Source of the DNA: Cloeon dipterum
Lineage: Eukaryota > Arthropoda > Insecta > Ephemeroptera > Baetidae
NCBI RefSeq assembly: GCF_949628265.1
Contig: NC_088788.1
Span: 6,944,001 to 7,008,000 of the forward strand
Direction of reading: 5' to 3'
Length of the DNA: 64,000 nucleotides
Under the pieces are notes generated by a model. The model ran no database searches and was not told where the DNA came from. It saw nothing but the letters and a program-made list of their open reading frames with translations. The position numbers and the translations under genes are program-made. Positions 38,497 through 49,893 of the stretch are shown here, piece by piece (within the stretch, counting starts at the first letter, position 1; each line of letters begins with the position of its first letter).

Positions 38497-40831
38497 ATGA
38501 GGTTGGTTGCCCTTGTTTTGTGTTCTGCGTTGCATTTCCAGGTGAGCTTCAATTTTTCGGCATTGCTTGTTCAGGATTTCTTAATCCACAAAATCAGGAG
38601 CAGAAGGATAATAATTTGAAGCAAATCAGTGCAAGCTTTTGAAATGACACGACCAGCTTTTTAAATTTATTTTCTGGCGTTAAAATTCCTGAAATGCATA
38701 AATATTTCACAAGCCTGATAAATATATTTTTTATCAAATCGAATTTTTGGTCAACTGATTCAAAATTTCTTGCCTTGTTAGATTAAAATTTTTTTATCAA
38801 AAAATATTATTGGACTACTAAATTGAATTTCTACGCATATGAAAATAATTTGTTTGCTCTATGTTAAATCCATATTTCAATTCGAATTTGCTTTCTTTGC
38901 AAATCAGATTTAAATTTTTACCTTCAAGCCTGATTTTAGCCTTGATTTAATTATTTTTCCATAGAAAATGGGTGTTTGGAAATGGAGTTTATAATTGCAT
39001 CCCTCAAAATTCACTTTTTTGTCTTAAAAGTTTTATTTTTCATCTTTAACGGCTCATAAAAATGTTTGTAATTTTCTAAATAATGATTTTCAATAAATCC
39101 AACTTGAGTACATATTATATATTATTCTTCATTGAATTATTGCAAATGAATCGATGTCTGCTCAATGTCGCAACTCTCCTCTCTTTATGGTGCACTCTAG
39201 GGGTTGAAGGGCAGCCCGCCTGATGACCCCGAGTTGATTGAACGATCTCTGGCCACGACCAACTTACTTGGTTTCTCTGAAGAACTCCTCTTTGATGCCC
39301 TTTTTCCTAATGAAGTCGAACACCTCCACAGGTAAAAACGTAAATAAATTCTGCGTGACCTTGGTACAAAAAAATGCACGACGCTCCAAAATTTGAAAAA
39401 AGCAGTAGACCATTTTCCTCTTGTTTTGTATAGTACAATTTGTCATAGCTAGGGTAAATTCTATAACATACAATACGGTTTGTCAATTTTTTATTTATCT
39501 TAAATTTTTTTAGCCTTTTGAGTTTGCTTTTGTTAGTTGTTACTTACTTTGAGAGCTCTCTATAGGTTGAAGAAAGCTGGCTCTCACGCAACTATTCAAA
39601 TAAATTCCAATTTGAAATTAAATTTATTACTGTGTGACAATGAGTTTCTTTTTAATAAAAAATTATAAACTTTGAATCCGAAGCTACGAATTACAAAAAA
39701 CTAAAACTGCTGTGTTCATTTTATAATAAATTTTGGTTGCAGTACATTTCAATAACCCTGTTAAAAAACGTCCAATATCAAATTATTTGTTGAGACGCGC
39801 AAAAATCGATGGTTATCACTTTGCAAGCAATTATTTTTCAACATCAACCATAAAAACTTTAATTTTGTACAAAAGCCGAAAATAGCAAATTAAAAGTTCA
39901 CATTTTCGTAAAACACTAAGCGGTTTCATAAAATAGTGAAAACCTTTTTTATATACTCGCTCTTGCGCCTAAAAAATGACCCCTCCCGTAGCGCTTAAAA
40001 AATGACCCCTTCCGTTGCACCTAAAAAGTGACCCCTCCCAGTGCACCTAATCAAATGACCCCTCCCGTTGCACCAAAAAATGACCCCTCCCGTAGCGCTT
40101 AAAAAATGACTCCCCGTTGCACCCAAAAAATGACCCCTCCCGGTGCATCCAAAAAATGTATTATTTGTACAATTTTTTTAACTTTCGGTGTTTTTTTTAA
40201 ATGAAATAAATTTAAAATTGCTAATATTGACGTTTTTTTATATCAAATTTTTTAAAATATTTCCAAATACAAAAATTTAAGAATTATAAACATCTCAAAA
40301 GCAGGACCCTGATCCCTGATATTAATTATTAACACCATTTTTTTAATAAAAAATATGTTGCAAAATTTGTAACAATTTCACTCCTGTAAAAACCTTGAAA
40401 ATAGGTTTTTTGTTCATTTTCTCTAATCCATTTTATATTTTGCATTGATAACGTCCGTTCAGGTTAACTTAGGCACATTTATTATTTTCTTATTTTATCA
40501 ATAAAATCGAATTTTTAGTGCTGAGGAGTTGATGAAGGCGTTGAGCAGTGCCGAGGGCCAGGAAGCTGCCCGGGCGGCGGCGATGCGTTCAATGCTGACA
40601 AACTCGCGGGCTCGCGGCACCGGCGGCTGGCTGGGCGGAATGTGCGACGCGATGCCTTGGCTCTCGTGGCTGATGCGCTGCGCCGGTTCCGACGAGCAGA
40701 TGGGTCTCGAGAACCGCGAGGACCCGGCGCCTGAGCCTAGCACCCTGGTCATCGAGAAGTATGTCTATGCCAGGTGCGACCCTGGCGATGGAGACTACGA
40801 CGACAGCAACAGCAAGGCCGTCGAGCCGTGA
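38497..40831 (+). CDS. Small secreted protein of unknown function, three exons
   Basis: Predicted join 38497-38541, 39201-39331, 40519-40831, 162 residues (phases 0 and 2). Exon 1 encodes a signal peptide (MRLVALVLCSALHFQ) and ends at CAG|GTGAGC. Exon 2 is acidic (PPDDPELIERSL). Exon 3 holds a Gly/Trp-rich centre, WLGGMCDAMPWLSWLMRC, and an acidic tail ending DDSNSKAVEP, with one more Cys in YVYARC. Exon 3 uses mostly G or C in third positions. The design (signal, short length, three Cys, no other domain) would suit a secreted peptide or peptide precursor, but I recognise no family and see no clear dibasic processing sites. Poly(A) signal near 41015. A truncated copy lies at 51.2-52.5 kb. Confidence 0.8.
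39964..40158 (+). repeat. Minisatellite in intron 2 of the secreted-protein gene
   Basis: About eight units of roughly 25 bases, consensus TAAAAAATGACCCCTCCCG(T/G)TGCACC with variants. The corresponding place in unit 2 (51980-52006) has a single unit, TGACCCCTCCCGG, so the array expanded or contracted after or around the duplication. Confidence 0.85.
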
Positions 40832-41350
40832 AACAAAGAAAAAAAAATTGGATTTATAATCCAGGATGATGTTCAGCTGAGTTATTTTTCATTTACAAAA
40901 TTTTAAAGCTTGAGTTTGAATTGTTTATCTTCAAAGTGATATATTTTTTAAAAATTTTAATTAATCATTTAAAATTATGGTGAGTCCTATGCTTGTTTTG
41001 TTTGAGTAATTAAATAAACTAGGTTTTTCACGTTATTTATTTCTTATTCGTAGACCCGATTTTTTTCTGTGTTAGAACATTCAATTTTTAAGTTTTACTT
41101 TTATCATGAGACAATTCCAGCGAATTATCAAATGATTTCCGAGAGTTGAGGCTAATTTGGTGATATGGTTGATTGGTGTTTTTCCACGTGAAATGAAAAT
41201 TGCATGATTAGAATTACAATCTGCTATTTACAAGTTTTATTAACAACATTGGAAAATTAAAGCTCGCAGCACGGTCAAACTCCACACATCAAATTTAACT
41301 GTACAATAATCAACACACTTTATTTAATATTCGCCTCGCTCCAGCAGAAA

Positions 41351-43731
41351 CTACTTTCGGCGCTTGAAAGCCTCAAGGAAATCGAAAATGGTTTCATCTT
41401 TTAATTCCTTGCAAACATGAGCGTTCATACACTGGCAGAAACTTGGGTCCGGTGTCATATCTTCTATTTGTACTCCTTCCTCGATATTGTTCCAGGAGAC
41501 ACACCCATAGCACATACAAAGACAGACATTGGACAGCTTTGGGATAAAGGCCATTGAGTTTTTGATCAGTTTGCTTGTGGCCAAGAAGAAGTCAGTGTAT
41601 TCCGCATCGTCGTTGTCGCGGAGTGGGACATAGGGTCTGGTGCCTACGAACTTGAACGTGACCAGCTTGCGAAGAATTTGTCCATTCGAGATGAGTCCGG
41701 AAACTTTTTCGAAGTCCCTGTGGTTGAAACTGTTTCCAAACATCTCCAGTGTCTCCAGATCTGGGGCTGCCAAAATATTGGAGATATGGGCTTTCTTCGA
41801 CCTGAGGAGAAAAAAACCATTTGTAAAATTCAAATTTGGACACTTTTTATCAGATAACTTACTCGTCAGCAGAGTCGTTTGGTTTCCAGTAAAGCTGCTT
41901 CAATTTTGCAAACTTAGAAATGATATTGGTGTCATCACCCACAATCACATTTTGCAGCTTCAGAACTTCCAAATTAGGGCAGAGTTTGAATATTTGGCGG
42001 AATAGTACACCTTCCATCTCAGAGAGAACCAAAGTTCGCAGATTTGCGCCGTATCGAGCCAAGAAAGGTTCTATTGCTGATGATGAAGAGTGGCAGATCT
42101 GGAGGCTTTCAATTTTTGGAAACTGGAGCAAGTTACGCCAATCTCTCTCCTCATTCATCTCATCGACCTGAAATAAAAAAAGGTGAGGAATGGTTATAAT
42201 TAAAAAAAATAAAATATAATTGATTGCTTTTCCAAGTGTCAATAAATTAAAATTTAAGCGTGGAAAAATAATTACCCGTAAGTTGGTTACTGAAGGAAAC
42301 ATAAGGTGCATGCCTTCCACTCCCAGAGCAGTTGTCAACTGCTGCAGTCTAGGCCTGATTGTGTCTCCAATCTGGAAGGTCACTGTTGACTCTTCTCCTG
42401 CTGTGTGATCGGCCATTTGTTGGAAAACTTTAAGGTTAGGCAGTCTGTCAATGCACAGGGTTTTAAACAAGGTTTGGCTGCTGTCGTTTGAAGCCACAAA
42501 CACATTGTTTTCTTTAAAAAGTAGCACTCGTAAGTTGGAGAGGCACTGAACAAGATGCTCTTCATTGAAGAGGTCATTCAGTGAAATCGCAATCTCCTCA
42601 ACTTGGACGTGTTGTAGGCTTGGCATTTTTACTCTGCACAGAAACATCAGGTCCTTCAGTCGAATGCTGCATCCCAGCATTTCCAATTTCTTCACATTTT
42701 TCAAATCTCGCATCAACAGGGACGAGGTATCAAAGAGACACTTTCTAGGTGTAATTCGTTTGAGGTCCATCCTTATTGACTCGACTTCGGGAGATTTTGA
42801 TTCGATAATTTCCATGACCTAAAATTTAAAGACATGAGTAAGAAAGTTTCTATGAATATAATCTTTATGTGCTACCTTGCTGAACATGCGTTTTCGTGTC
42901 CCGCTGTCGGTGGGACAGTAGCTCATCAGCGCCAGCAGGTCAATTTTCTTCGCTGGTAACAAACTCTCAAAGGCCTCGTAGCGTCGATCGAATTCGTCGA
43001 TGCTTTGCTGACCAGGGAGACACATCTGGCTTTCCAACCCTCTCATCAGGTGTTCTCGCAGCCTGGTCGCTATAGTAAAATAAATTTAAATTTACTTGCT
43101 TGCAGTTTTTAACAATATATAGTGATTATAGTGAACTAGAGTTGAAATAATTATTCAAATTTAGTTTTCAACCCCGCTTTATATATCCTCACTCATGTTC
43201 AATAAAATGTCAATTAATGATGAGGCAGAATAAATAAATAATTTATATCTCGATTTACACAGATTGCAAAAATGTAAATTATAACAAACAGATCAGGCAA
43301 ACTTTTTTGCCTGATAAATAACTTTTTTGTTATTTACAAAAACGGAAAAAAATATCCCTCCTTTGAACAAATAGGTTTTAGTACCATTTGGCTGTTCTCA
43401 ACCAAAATATTAACAATAAATCTTGGTTTATTTTCTCCAAATTAATTTGTTTTAAATAAGAGAATGCAAGGCAAAAAATAAACAATATTTTTTGTCTCTG
43501 GCTTTAGCAGAACACTACTAGAAATTTGAAGAGAAATAGAAATCACGTTTTATTTATAAACTCACGCAAGGACACGAGCTGAGCGGCCTCGATGCTCCCG
43601 TCGAGAACGTAGTTCAGGACCGCTTTGGAGGCAACATCCAGTAAGCTGGTTTGCTCCATCTGTACATTGGCCAGTCTCCCTCTAGCGATTTCCAGCTTCC
43701 TTCTGTCCATCAATACGTCCATGATGTCCAT
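41351..43731 (-). CDS. LRR-like family protein, copy F
   Basis: On -, predicted join 43731-43566, 43069-42876, 42818-42276, 42167-41863, 41801-41351, 552 residues. Exon 1 is again 166 bases and intron phases are 1,0,0,2 exactly as in the + array, so it is a diverged member of the same family. The N-terminus MDIMDVLMDRRKLEIARGRL corresponds to the KLRLTEIRLNN region. Leucine-rich units include VKKLEMLGC, MPSLQHVQV, FPKIESLQI, CPNLEVLKL, FAKLKQLYW and APDLETLEM; the end is FKRRK in place of YNRRKYFPISS. An acceptor (TTTTTTTCAG) just before the start again implies an untranslated first exon, here upstream on -. It is convergent with the secreted-protein gene, with 519 bases between the stops. 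Confidence 0.8.
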
Positions 43732-44164
43732 ATCGAGCAAACAGTCTGAAAAAAATCAAGATATGTTTTTATAATTGTTTTAGTATTTTATTCGGGAGGT
43801 ATCAAATAATCAATTGAGCAGTCAAAAAATTTCGAAAATGAATCCCACTTGCATCTTGCATATTACAAGTTTCAGAGTGAATAATATTTTTAATGGAAGT
43901 TAATATCATGGGAGTTCTCAGCAACAGGAAATAAATTACGACACATCTATAGAGAAGCGTTCAAGGTTTGCTTCAATCGAACGCAACTATATACGCTCAC
44001 GGTATGTTTCAGGAAGTAGGGGAAAGAAAGATCAGGGAAAAGCCTGCATTTTGTAATACGTGGTATAAATTTGAATTTGGTTCATAAAATGGCGGGCTTT
44101 GTTTGTGCCAGAATGTGCCAGAACACTGATAATTTGAAATCCTTTTGCTTGGATTTGTGAATGG

Positions 44165-45711
44165 GTGGTTAAAACGCGTAGCCTTCTGAATCAGATAATA
44201 TATTTCCATTATTTTGTATAATAAATATAGAAAACTTTTATCAATTTGAGCCACCCCAAGGGTAGTTTTTAAAATTTAAAATAATAATATAGAATATAGA
44301 TATCGCAGAGCCAGCCATCTTGTTTCGGTAAGATGCCATACAACCTGGACCACTCCGTACATGTCTTCGATCAACGGTCGAAAAAAAAAACAAATAAATA
44401 ATAATGTAAACTGCAGGGGAAAAAATTGGCCTGTGCCTCTTTGGCTGTCAACCACTGCCCGGTTTTACTATTAAAAATGGGTCTCGGCCGGAAAAATTGT
44501 ATTCCTCACACTAAACCAACCGCCTCCGCCGGCCGAAAGTCCGGCAGATTCAGACCTGAGCGCGAGACCTAAATACCGAATAATTTCCAATACATCCGCT
44601 TAGAATGAAAAATTGAACCTTTTAAGCTTAAAAGACTTACTGTAACTGAAGGAAGAGGGTTGAAAAAGTCAACGTTTTGTAAGCTGTTAATGCAGTTTGA
44701 TGCTCGTGAGCAATATGCCAAACGCCAAGTGTGACCGTTAAAAGACGCGTCTTTTCCCTGTTTTTGTGTGAGGGGGAGAGGGTGTTTTCGTCCCCTTAAC
44801 ACAACCACATACCTTTCCGGTCAGGAGAGACCTCTGAGGGAAAATGCGGCAAGTGTTTGTAAGCGGCAATCTTTCAAATATATATATATATTACATGTTT
44901 TTTCTTGAGAAATTGTCATGTTGATATCGCGGTAAATTCCACTCGACAATGTTCTCCTAGGCCAATCGCGAGAATTTGGCCAATTCTTTTTTCCGGCCAT
45001 GCCATTTTGCGCCAATAATCTATCAATTTTAGTGGTTAAAACGCGTAGCCTTCTGAATTAGATAATATTTCCATTATTTTGTATAATAAATATAGAAAAC
45101 TTTCATCAATTTGAGCCACCCCAAATTTAAAATAATTATATAGACATCGCAGAAGACTGCCATTTTGTTTCGGTTGCCACCATAACCTTCGAGCACGACG
45201 CGTCTTCCAACAATGGTCGGAAAAAATAAACAAATAAATAATAATATAAACTGCAGGGGACTGCCCCTCTGGCCGACAACCACTGTCCAGTTTTACTATT
45301 AAAAATGAGTCTCTGCTGGAAAAATAATCCTTACACTAAACCAACCGCCTCCGCCGGCCGAAAATTCGGTGGATTCAGAACTCAGCAGTGTTCGGCCGTC
45401 TCAAATTTTGGCGCGCGAGACCTCTAAATACATGGTTATTCCCAAAATATGCACTAACAATGAAAAATTGAACCATTTAAGCTTAAAAGACTTACGATTT
45501 AGCTGTAGGAGAAAGTTGAAAAAGTGGACGTTTTATGCAGGCTTTTTACGCAGTGTGATGTGTGTGATGCTCGCGAGCAATGCCAAACGCCAACTGACCG
45601 TTAAAAGACGCGTCTTTTCCCGGTTTTTGTGTGAGAGGGAGAGGTGCTTTTGTTCCCTTATAACACAGCCACATATTTATCTTTCCCTTCAGGGCGTCAG
45701 GATAGTTTTCA
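44165..45711. repeat. Internal tandem duplication (~867-bp period) in unit 1 spacer
   Basis: 44165-45031 and 45032-45711 both run from GTGGTTAAAACGCGTAGCC through CACTAAACCAACCGCCTCCG and TTAAAAGACGCGTCTTTT. Unit 2 has the same pair (56274-57130 and 57131 on), so this tandem event is older than the 12-kb duplication. Each repeat carries a palindrome around AAAGACGCGTCTTT and, on -, a GTAAGT donor ~30 bases after a pyrimidine-rich stretch. These could be alternative untranslated first exons for copy F. No coding region supported. Confidence 0.65.
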
Positions 45712-46925
45712 ATCCACAAAATCAGGAGCAGAAGGATAATAATTGGAAGCATATCAAAATGCAAGCTTTTGAAATGACACGACCAGCTTTTTAAATTAAT
45801 TTTCTGGCGTTAAAATTCCTGAAATGCATAATTATTTCACAAGCCTGATGGATATTTTTTTATCTTATCTAATTTTTGGTCAACTAATACAAATTTTCTT
45901 GCCTTTAATCGGACATATTGTTAGCTTTAAATTTCTAGATTATAAATTTGTCAATTTATTTTTTAACAAATATATTATTTGGCTTCTAAATTGAATTTCT
46001 ACGCTTATGAACATAACTTCTTTTCCTATATGTTGAACTCATATTTCAGTTCGAATTTGCTTTCTTTGCAAATCAGATTTAAATTTTTACCTTCTCAATC
46101 CTGATTTTAGCCTTGAGTTAACTATTTTTCCTTTAAAAACTTTGGTTTTTGGAAATAGAGTCTAAAATTTCATCCCTAAAAATTGTCCTTTTTTGTCTGA
46201 AAATATTTTTAATTTATTTCTTTTACGGATCCTAAAAATGAGTGTGGTTTTCTGAATAATAGTTTCCAACTTGAAGAGTACGCAATTTGAATTATTGCAA
46301 ATGGATTGATGTGCTGCTAAATGTCGCAACTCTCCTCTTTATGATGCACTCTAGGGGTTTGAAGGCAACCAACCTGATGACCCCGATTTGACTGAAGCCT
46401 CAAGAGGAGAAGAATGAGGTGAAAATATTGCTGTTTATGTGATGGAATATGTAAAAAATAGGTGTTTTAAGACGGGAATATTTATTCCGATGGATTTGAA
46501 ACACATTTTCAAATTGTAAAGGTAAAATTCCTGATTTTTTTCTAGGTTTGAAATTTTCGGAAGAAGCTCTAGTTCCATATTGTTTTAAGTAGGCACGAGG
46601 AAACTTAAATAATCACAGTACATTTTAGGGGAATGATTAAAAAAAATACTACTTTTCAAGTTATCAGTCTGGGAATTGAACTTTCTCTTTATAATATCTC
46701 TGTGGACGGCCATTTTCATGACCAGTATTAATTTATCTCAGCACTTTGAATGTCAAATTTTGTATATTGACGTTTGAAATATATAATTGTAGACCTGAGA
46801 AAACAAATATTTTCAAGTCTAAATTACGACTCACTGATTTATTTTCTATTTTTTTGAACTTAATAATTTATTTACTCCAACAAAACTTAAAAGACTTCAT
46901 GCAGACTCAGTCTATGAAGACAAAA
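45712..46925 (+). repeat. Rearranged block: secreted-gene intron 1/exon 2 joined to Rpt2 exon 3/intron 3
   Basis: 45712-46390 matches secreted-gene intron 1 and the first bases of exon 2 (38580-39225; ATCCACAAAATCAGGAGCAG, TGCACTCTAGGGGTT, GATGACCCCGA). From 46392 it matches the end of Rpt2 exon 3 and intron 3 (35050-35570; GAAGCCTCAAG.GGAGAAGAA, AATATTGCTGTTT, CTTCATGCAGACTCAGTCT). In the parent locus the Rpt2 piece comes first, so the order is swapped. Neither gene is functional here. The match is clearly more diverged than unit 1 versus unit 2. The same block is at 57830-59045. Confidence 0.75.
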
Positions 46926-47279
46926 GGCCCCGTTTCCGGTCAATTTCTGAATTTTCAAATTTCCGACGTTAATAACACTATGACTATCACACACGTGTCT
47001 CACTCGTCGTTTCGAAATACGCAGGCGGCAGGCGACTGAAAAGAAGAGCGGTGCTGGCTTTATTCTCGCTCGCATCTCCAAACAATTATTGTCATAAATT
47101 TTCATTGACAGCTCTCGCGCAGTAACCGACGAGTTGCACAAAAATCCAATGTGGATATATGAATAAAATCCTAAATATATTGTCATGCTGATGACTTGCG
47201 CCGTTTGTTGAAACAAAAATCCTTTTAGTAATTATCAATTGATCCTATTTTTTAGCATTAATGAAAATTTTTTAGAGCA

Positions 47280-47704
47280 GGAATGATACTGCAAAAGCCT
47301 GGAAAATGCTTGTTGCTAATGCATAAACTCATCCCTTAGGACACAGTTAAAGCCTAAATTGACCTAAGAAGCACCGTAATTTTTTGAGAAAATTGGCTGG
47401 AAAGTTACCGTGCTTTTCAAATGGTAATGGCTGTCTCCTTACTTGAAATCCGTTTTAATTTCAAAATTTAGAGTTTGCCCAATAAGTGGCATACACCGTT
47501 GGATAAATCTCGACGAGAGGAATCGGAATATGCCAAGAAAATATGTTAAAGTACTGTACATTTTGGAGAAAATTGGCAAAATTTGAATTTTTATTGTAGG
47601 AAGGTTCTTTTTTATTGCAAATTGTTGAACAAATTGTTTATCGATCAATTGTTTATGGCATCCAACAATTCAAATAATTTTAAATTGTTGCCCAGTATCA
47701 TTCC
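47280..47704 (+). mobile_element. GGAATGATACTGG MITE, older unit 1 copy
   Basis: 425 bp from GGAATGATACTGC to CCAGTATCATTCC, in the orientation opposite to the 25.6- and 32.4-kb members. It has an orthologous partner at 59618-60038 in unit 2, so it was present before the segmental duplication. No target duplication is visible. Confidence 0.8.
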
Positions 47705-47720
47705 TCATTACACTTTAAAG

Positions 47721-48149
47721 AGGAATGATACTGGAAAAGCCTGGAAAATGCTTGTTGCCAATGCATAAACTCATCCCTTAGGATTCAGTTAAAGCCTAAA
47801 TTGACCTAAGGAGCGCTGTAATTTTTTGAGAAAATTGGCTGGAAAGTTAGCGTGCTTTTCAAATGGTAATGGCTGTCTCCTTACTTGAAATCCGATTTAA
47901 TTTCAAAACCAAGAGTTTCCCCAATAAGTGGGATACACCGTTGAACAGATCTCGACGAGAGGAATCGGAACATGCCAAGAAAATATGTTCAAGCACTGTA
48001 AAGTTTGGAGAAAATTGGCAAAATTTGAATTTTTACTGTAGGAAGGTCATTTTTTATTATTGCAAATTGTTGAACAAATTGTTTAACGGTCAATTGATTA
48101 AGGCATCCAACAATTTAAATAACTTTCAATTGTTGCCCAGTATCATTCC
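47721..48149 (+). mobile_element. GGAATGATACTGG MITE, unit 1-specific insertion with 9-bp duplication
   Basis: 429 bp, ending CCAGTATCATTCC, flanked by ACTTTAAAG at 47712-47720 and 48150-48158. Unit 2 has a single ACTTTAAAG (60046-60054) with no element, i.e. the empty site. A 9-bp duplication is characteristic of Mutator-like elements. There is no coding capacity; the frame at 47863-48156 is repeat sequence. Confidence 0.85.
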
Positions 48150-48159
48150 ACTTTAAAGC

Positions 48160-49893
48160 GATACTTTGTGCATATATTCTTATTTTACATTTTTTTTTAT
48201 TTTCTCGTTTCTAATAAGATGATTAGTAAATTTGAATATAAAATTTAAGTTGCGTTTGGGAATAGTTAAACCAAATTTCAAAGTTCCATGCGAATATTGC
48301 AAGTATTAATTGAAATATTGACCAAAATGAAAAATAACTAAGAAATATCTGCGGAGAGAAAAAATTGACTTGTGTTTCTTCTTCGGTTCAGGCACGTTAA
48401 TTTTTTGAAACAGCAGTTGAGTTTCAATATTTTATATCTCAGATCCTACAGCGAATACTGAAACGATTTTTGGAAATTACATCTGAAACTATTATTCTGT
48501 TAATTATAATGAAATTTTTTCAAGTTATTTTTAGAGTTTTTAGAAATATTTTGTAAATTTTGACAACTAACGTCGATCAATTTTTATTCAAACACAATTT
48601 AAAAAATATAAATATTATTCGTTAAACAAATCAGATTGCTTGAATTAACCAGTACGAAGATATTTAAATTTTAAAATTTGAAGATGTATGCTGCACCGCT
48701 AAGCAAATTGCCATTCGCGCCGTTAAAGTGGGCGTCTTCCCTCTGATTAAAATTGAGTTTATTTCAATAACTTGACTTATTAAACACTTGACTTTTCTTC
48801 AGAAATATTTGATAAAACCACTGTCAGTTTTTTCAAAAAAATTAAATTTAGCTTGGTTTTATGGAGCTAGAAAATTAAAAAATCCCTTATTTTTTCATTT
48901 AAATATTTTTTTTATAATTTTGATCGCGACAGTGAAAATTATCCAAAAAAATTTCAGAATTTAGGTTTTTTAGTTGGTTATGTAGGCCAATAGTGCTTAA
49001 ACCTTGAAAACCTTTGTAAAAATTAATAAAATATTATATTCAGAGGAAAATACATCAATCACTCTTACATATTGGAGCTTATATCTCCGCTCTTGTTGGG
49101 TGTATTTTAACCAGAGCTACACCCAACCACTCAAAATTATATGTTCTAGCGAATGCACTGAACATTCAACAAAATTTAATTTTTTTGTGATTAAATTTCA
49201 GTATTTTTTAACATTCTAACTTCTTTGTAATATGGACAAAATTTACGGGGAAACGAGACATTTTCCTTTATTTTTTGCTGCCCTTCTAAATTAGATAGCT
49301 TTAAAAGAATTTAAATTAAAAATATTTTAACGTTAGAACAGAGCGCGCACGGCGAGCCTCAATATTGAAAATTGAGTGAAGAGTGCTTGACCGGGCCACT
49401 ATGCCTTGACGTCTTTTGTGCTTTCTCGACGCGTCTCCTCCCCTCCCCCCCGTCCCGTTCCATTCAACCCTGACAATATGTGGACGAGCACAAAGAAAAA
49501 GAGGCTGCGAAGGTCATGCAGCGAACGAAAAACGCACACAAGAGTGTTAAAACCAGCTAAACAACAACTGCACCCTCTGTATTCAATTTTCCACACTTCT
49601 CACGTCTTTTTGCTTCCCTAAATAATTAGGAGCGACCTTATTATAATATATGCAGCAGTGCAACCCCCCGATGCAGCTCAGGTTGCTTAAGTTACAGGGA
49701 TCTTGTAGTTGTAGAACCTCATGAACCCAAATATACTACGCAATTTTTATAATATCTGAACAATAATGTGATAAATAATTTTTGAAGAAAGTGGAAATGT
49801 TAATTTTTATATGTTCTTTTCAATCATATTGCTTTTCAGAGGGTGAAATGCAATAATCAATATTTTTATTGATTCACCTACGTAGAATATGGC
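48160..49893. other. Spacer with no gene seen
   Basis: AT-rich. 48160-48858 is the end of duplication unit 1 (partner 60055-60768). From 48859 on it is unique in the window. Short frames around 49399-49621 on both strands overlap one GC-richer patch and show nothing protein-like. Confidence 0.5.

Larger units (their letters stand above)
38274..48858. repeat. Segmental duplication, unit 1
   Basis: The stretch from just after the Rpt2 stop to ~48.86 kb recurs as 51023-60768. Offsets are constant within blocks (12,313-12,314 across the LRR gene) and shift only at indels: 11.6-12.7 kb over the secreted gene, ~12.1 kb over the 45-47 kb spacer and ~11.9 kb near the end. Identity over the LRR gene is very high (only a handful of residue changes). 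Unit 1 keeps the complete secreted-protein gene. Confidence 0.85.

Noticed and set aside
41592..42822. Open frames opposite copy F on the + strand (121, 85 and 83 residues) and their equals opposite copy G
   Set aside because: They are antisense shadows of LRR exons whose - strand frames carry the conserved leucine pattern and splice sites.
47863..48156. 97- to 141-residue frames over the 45-48 and 57-60 kb spacers
   Set aside because: They coincide with MITEs or with copied intron sequence from Rpt2 and the secreted gene, and are not kept in frame between the two units.
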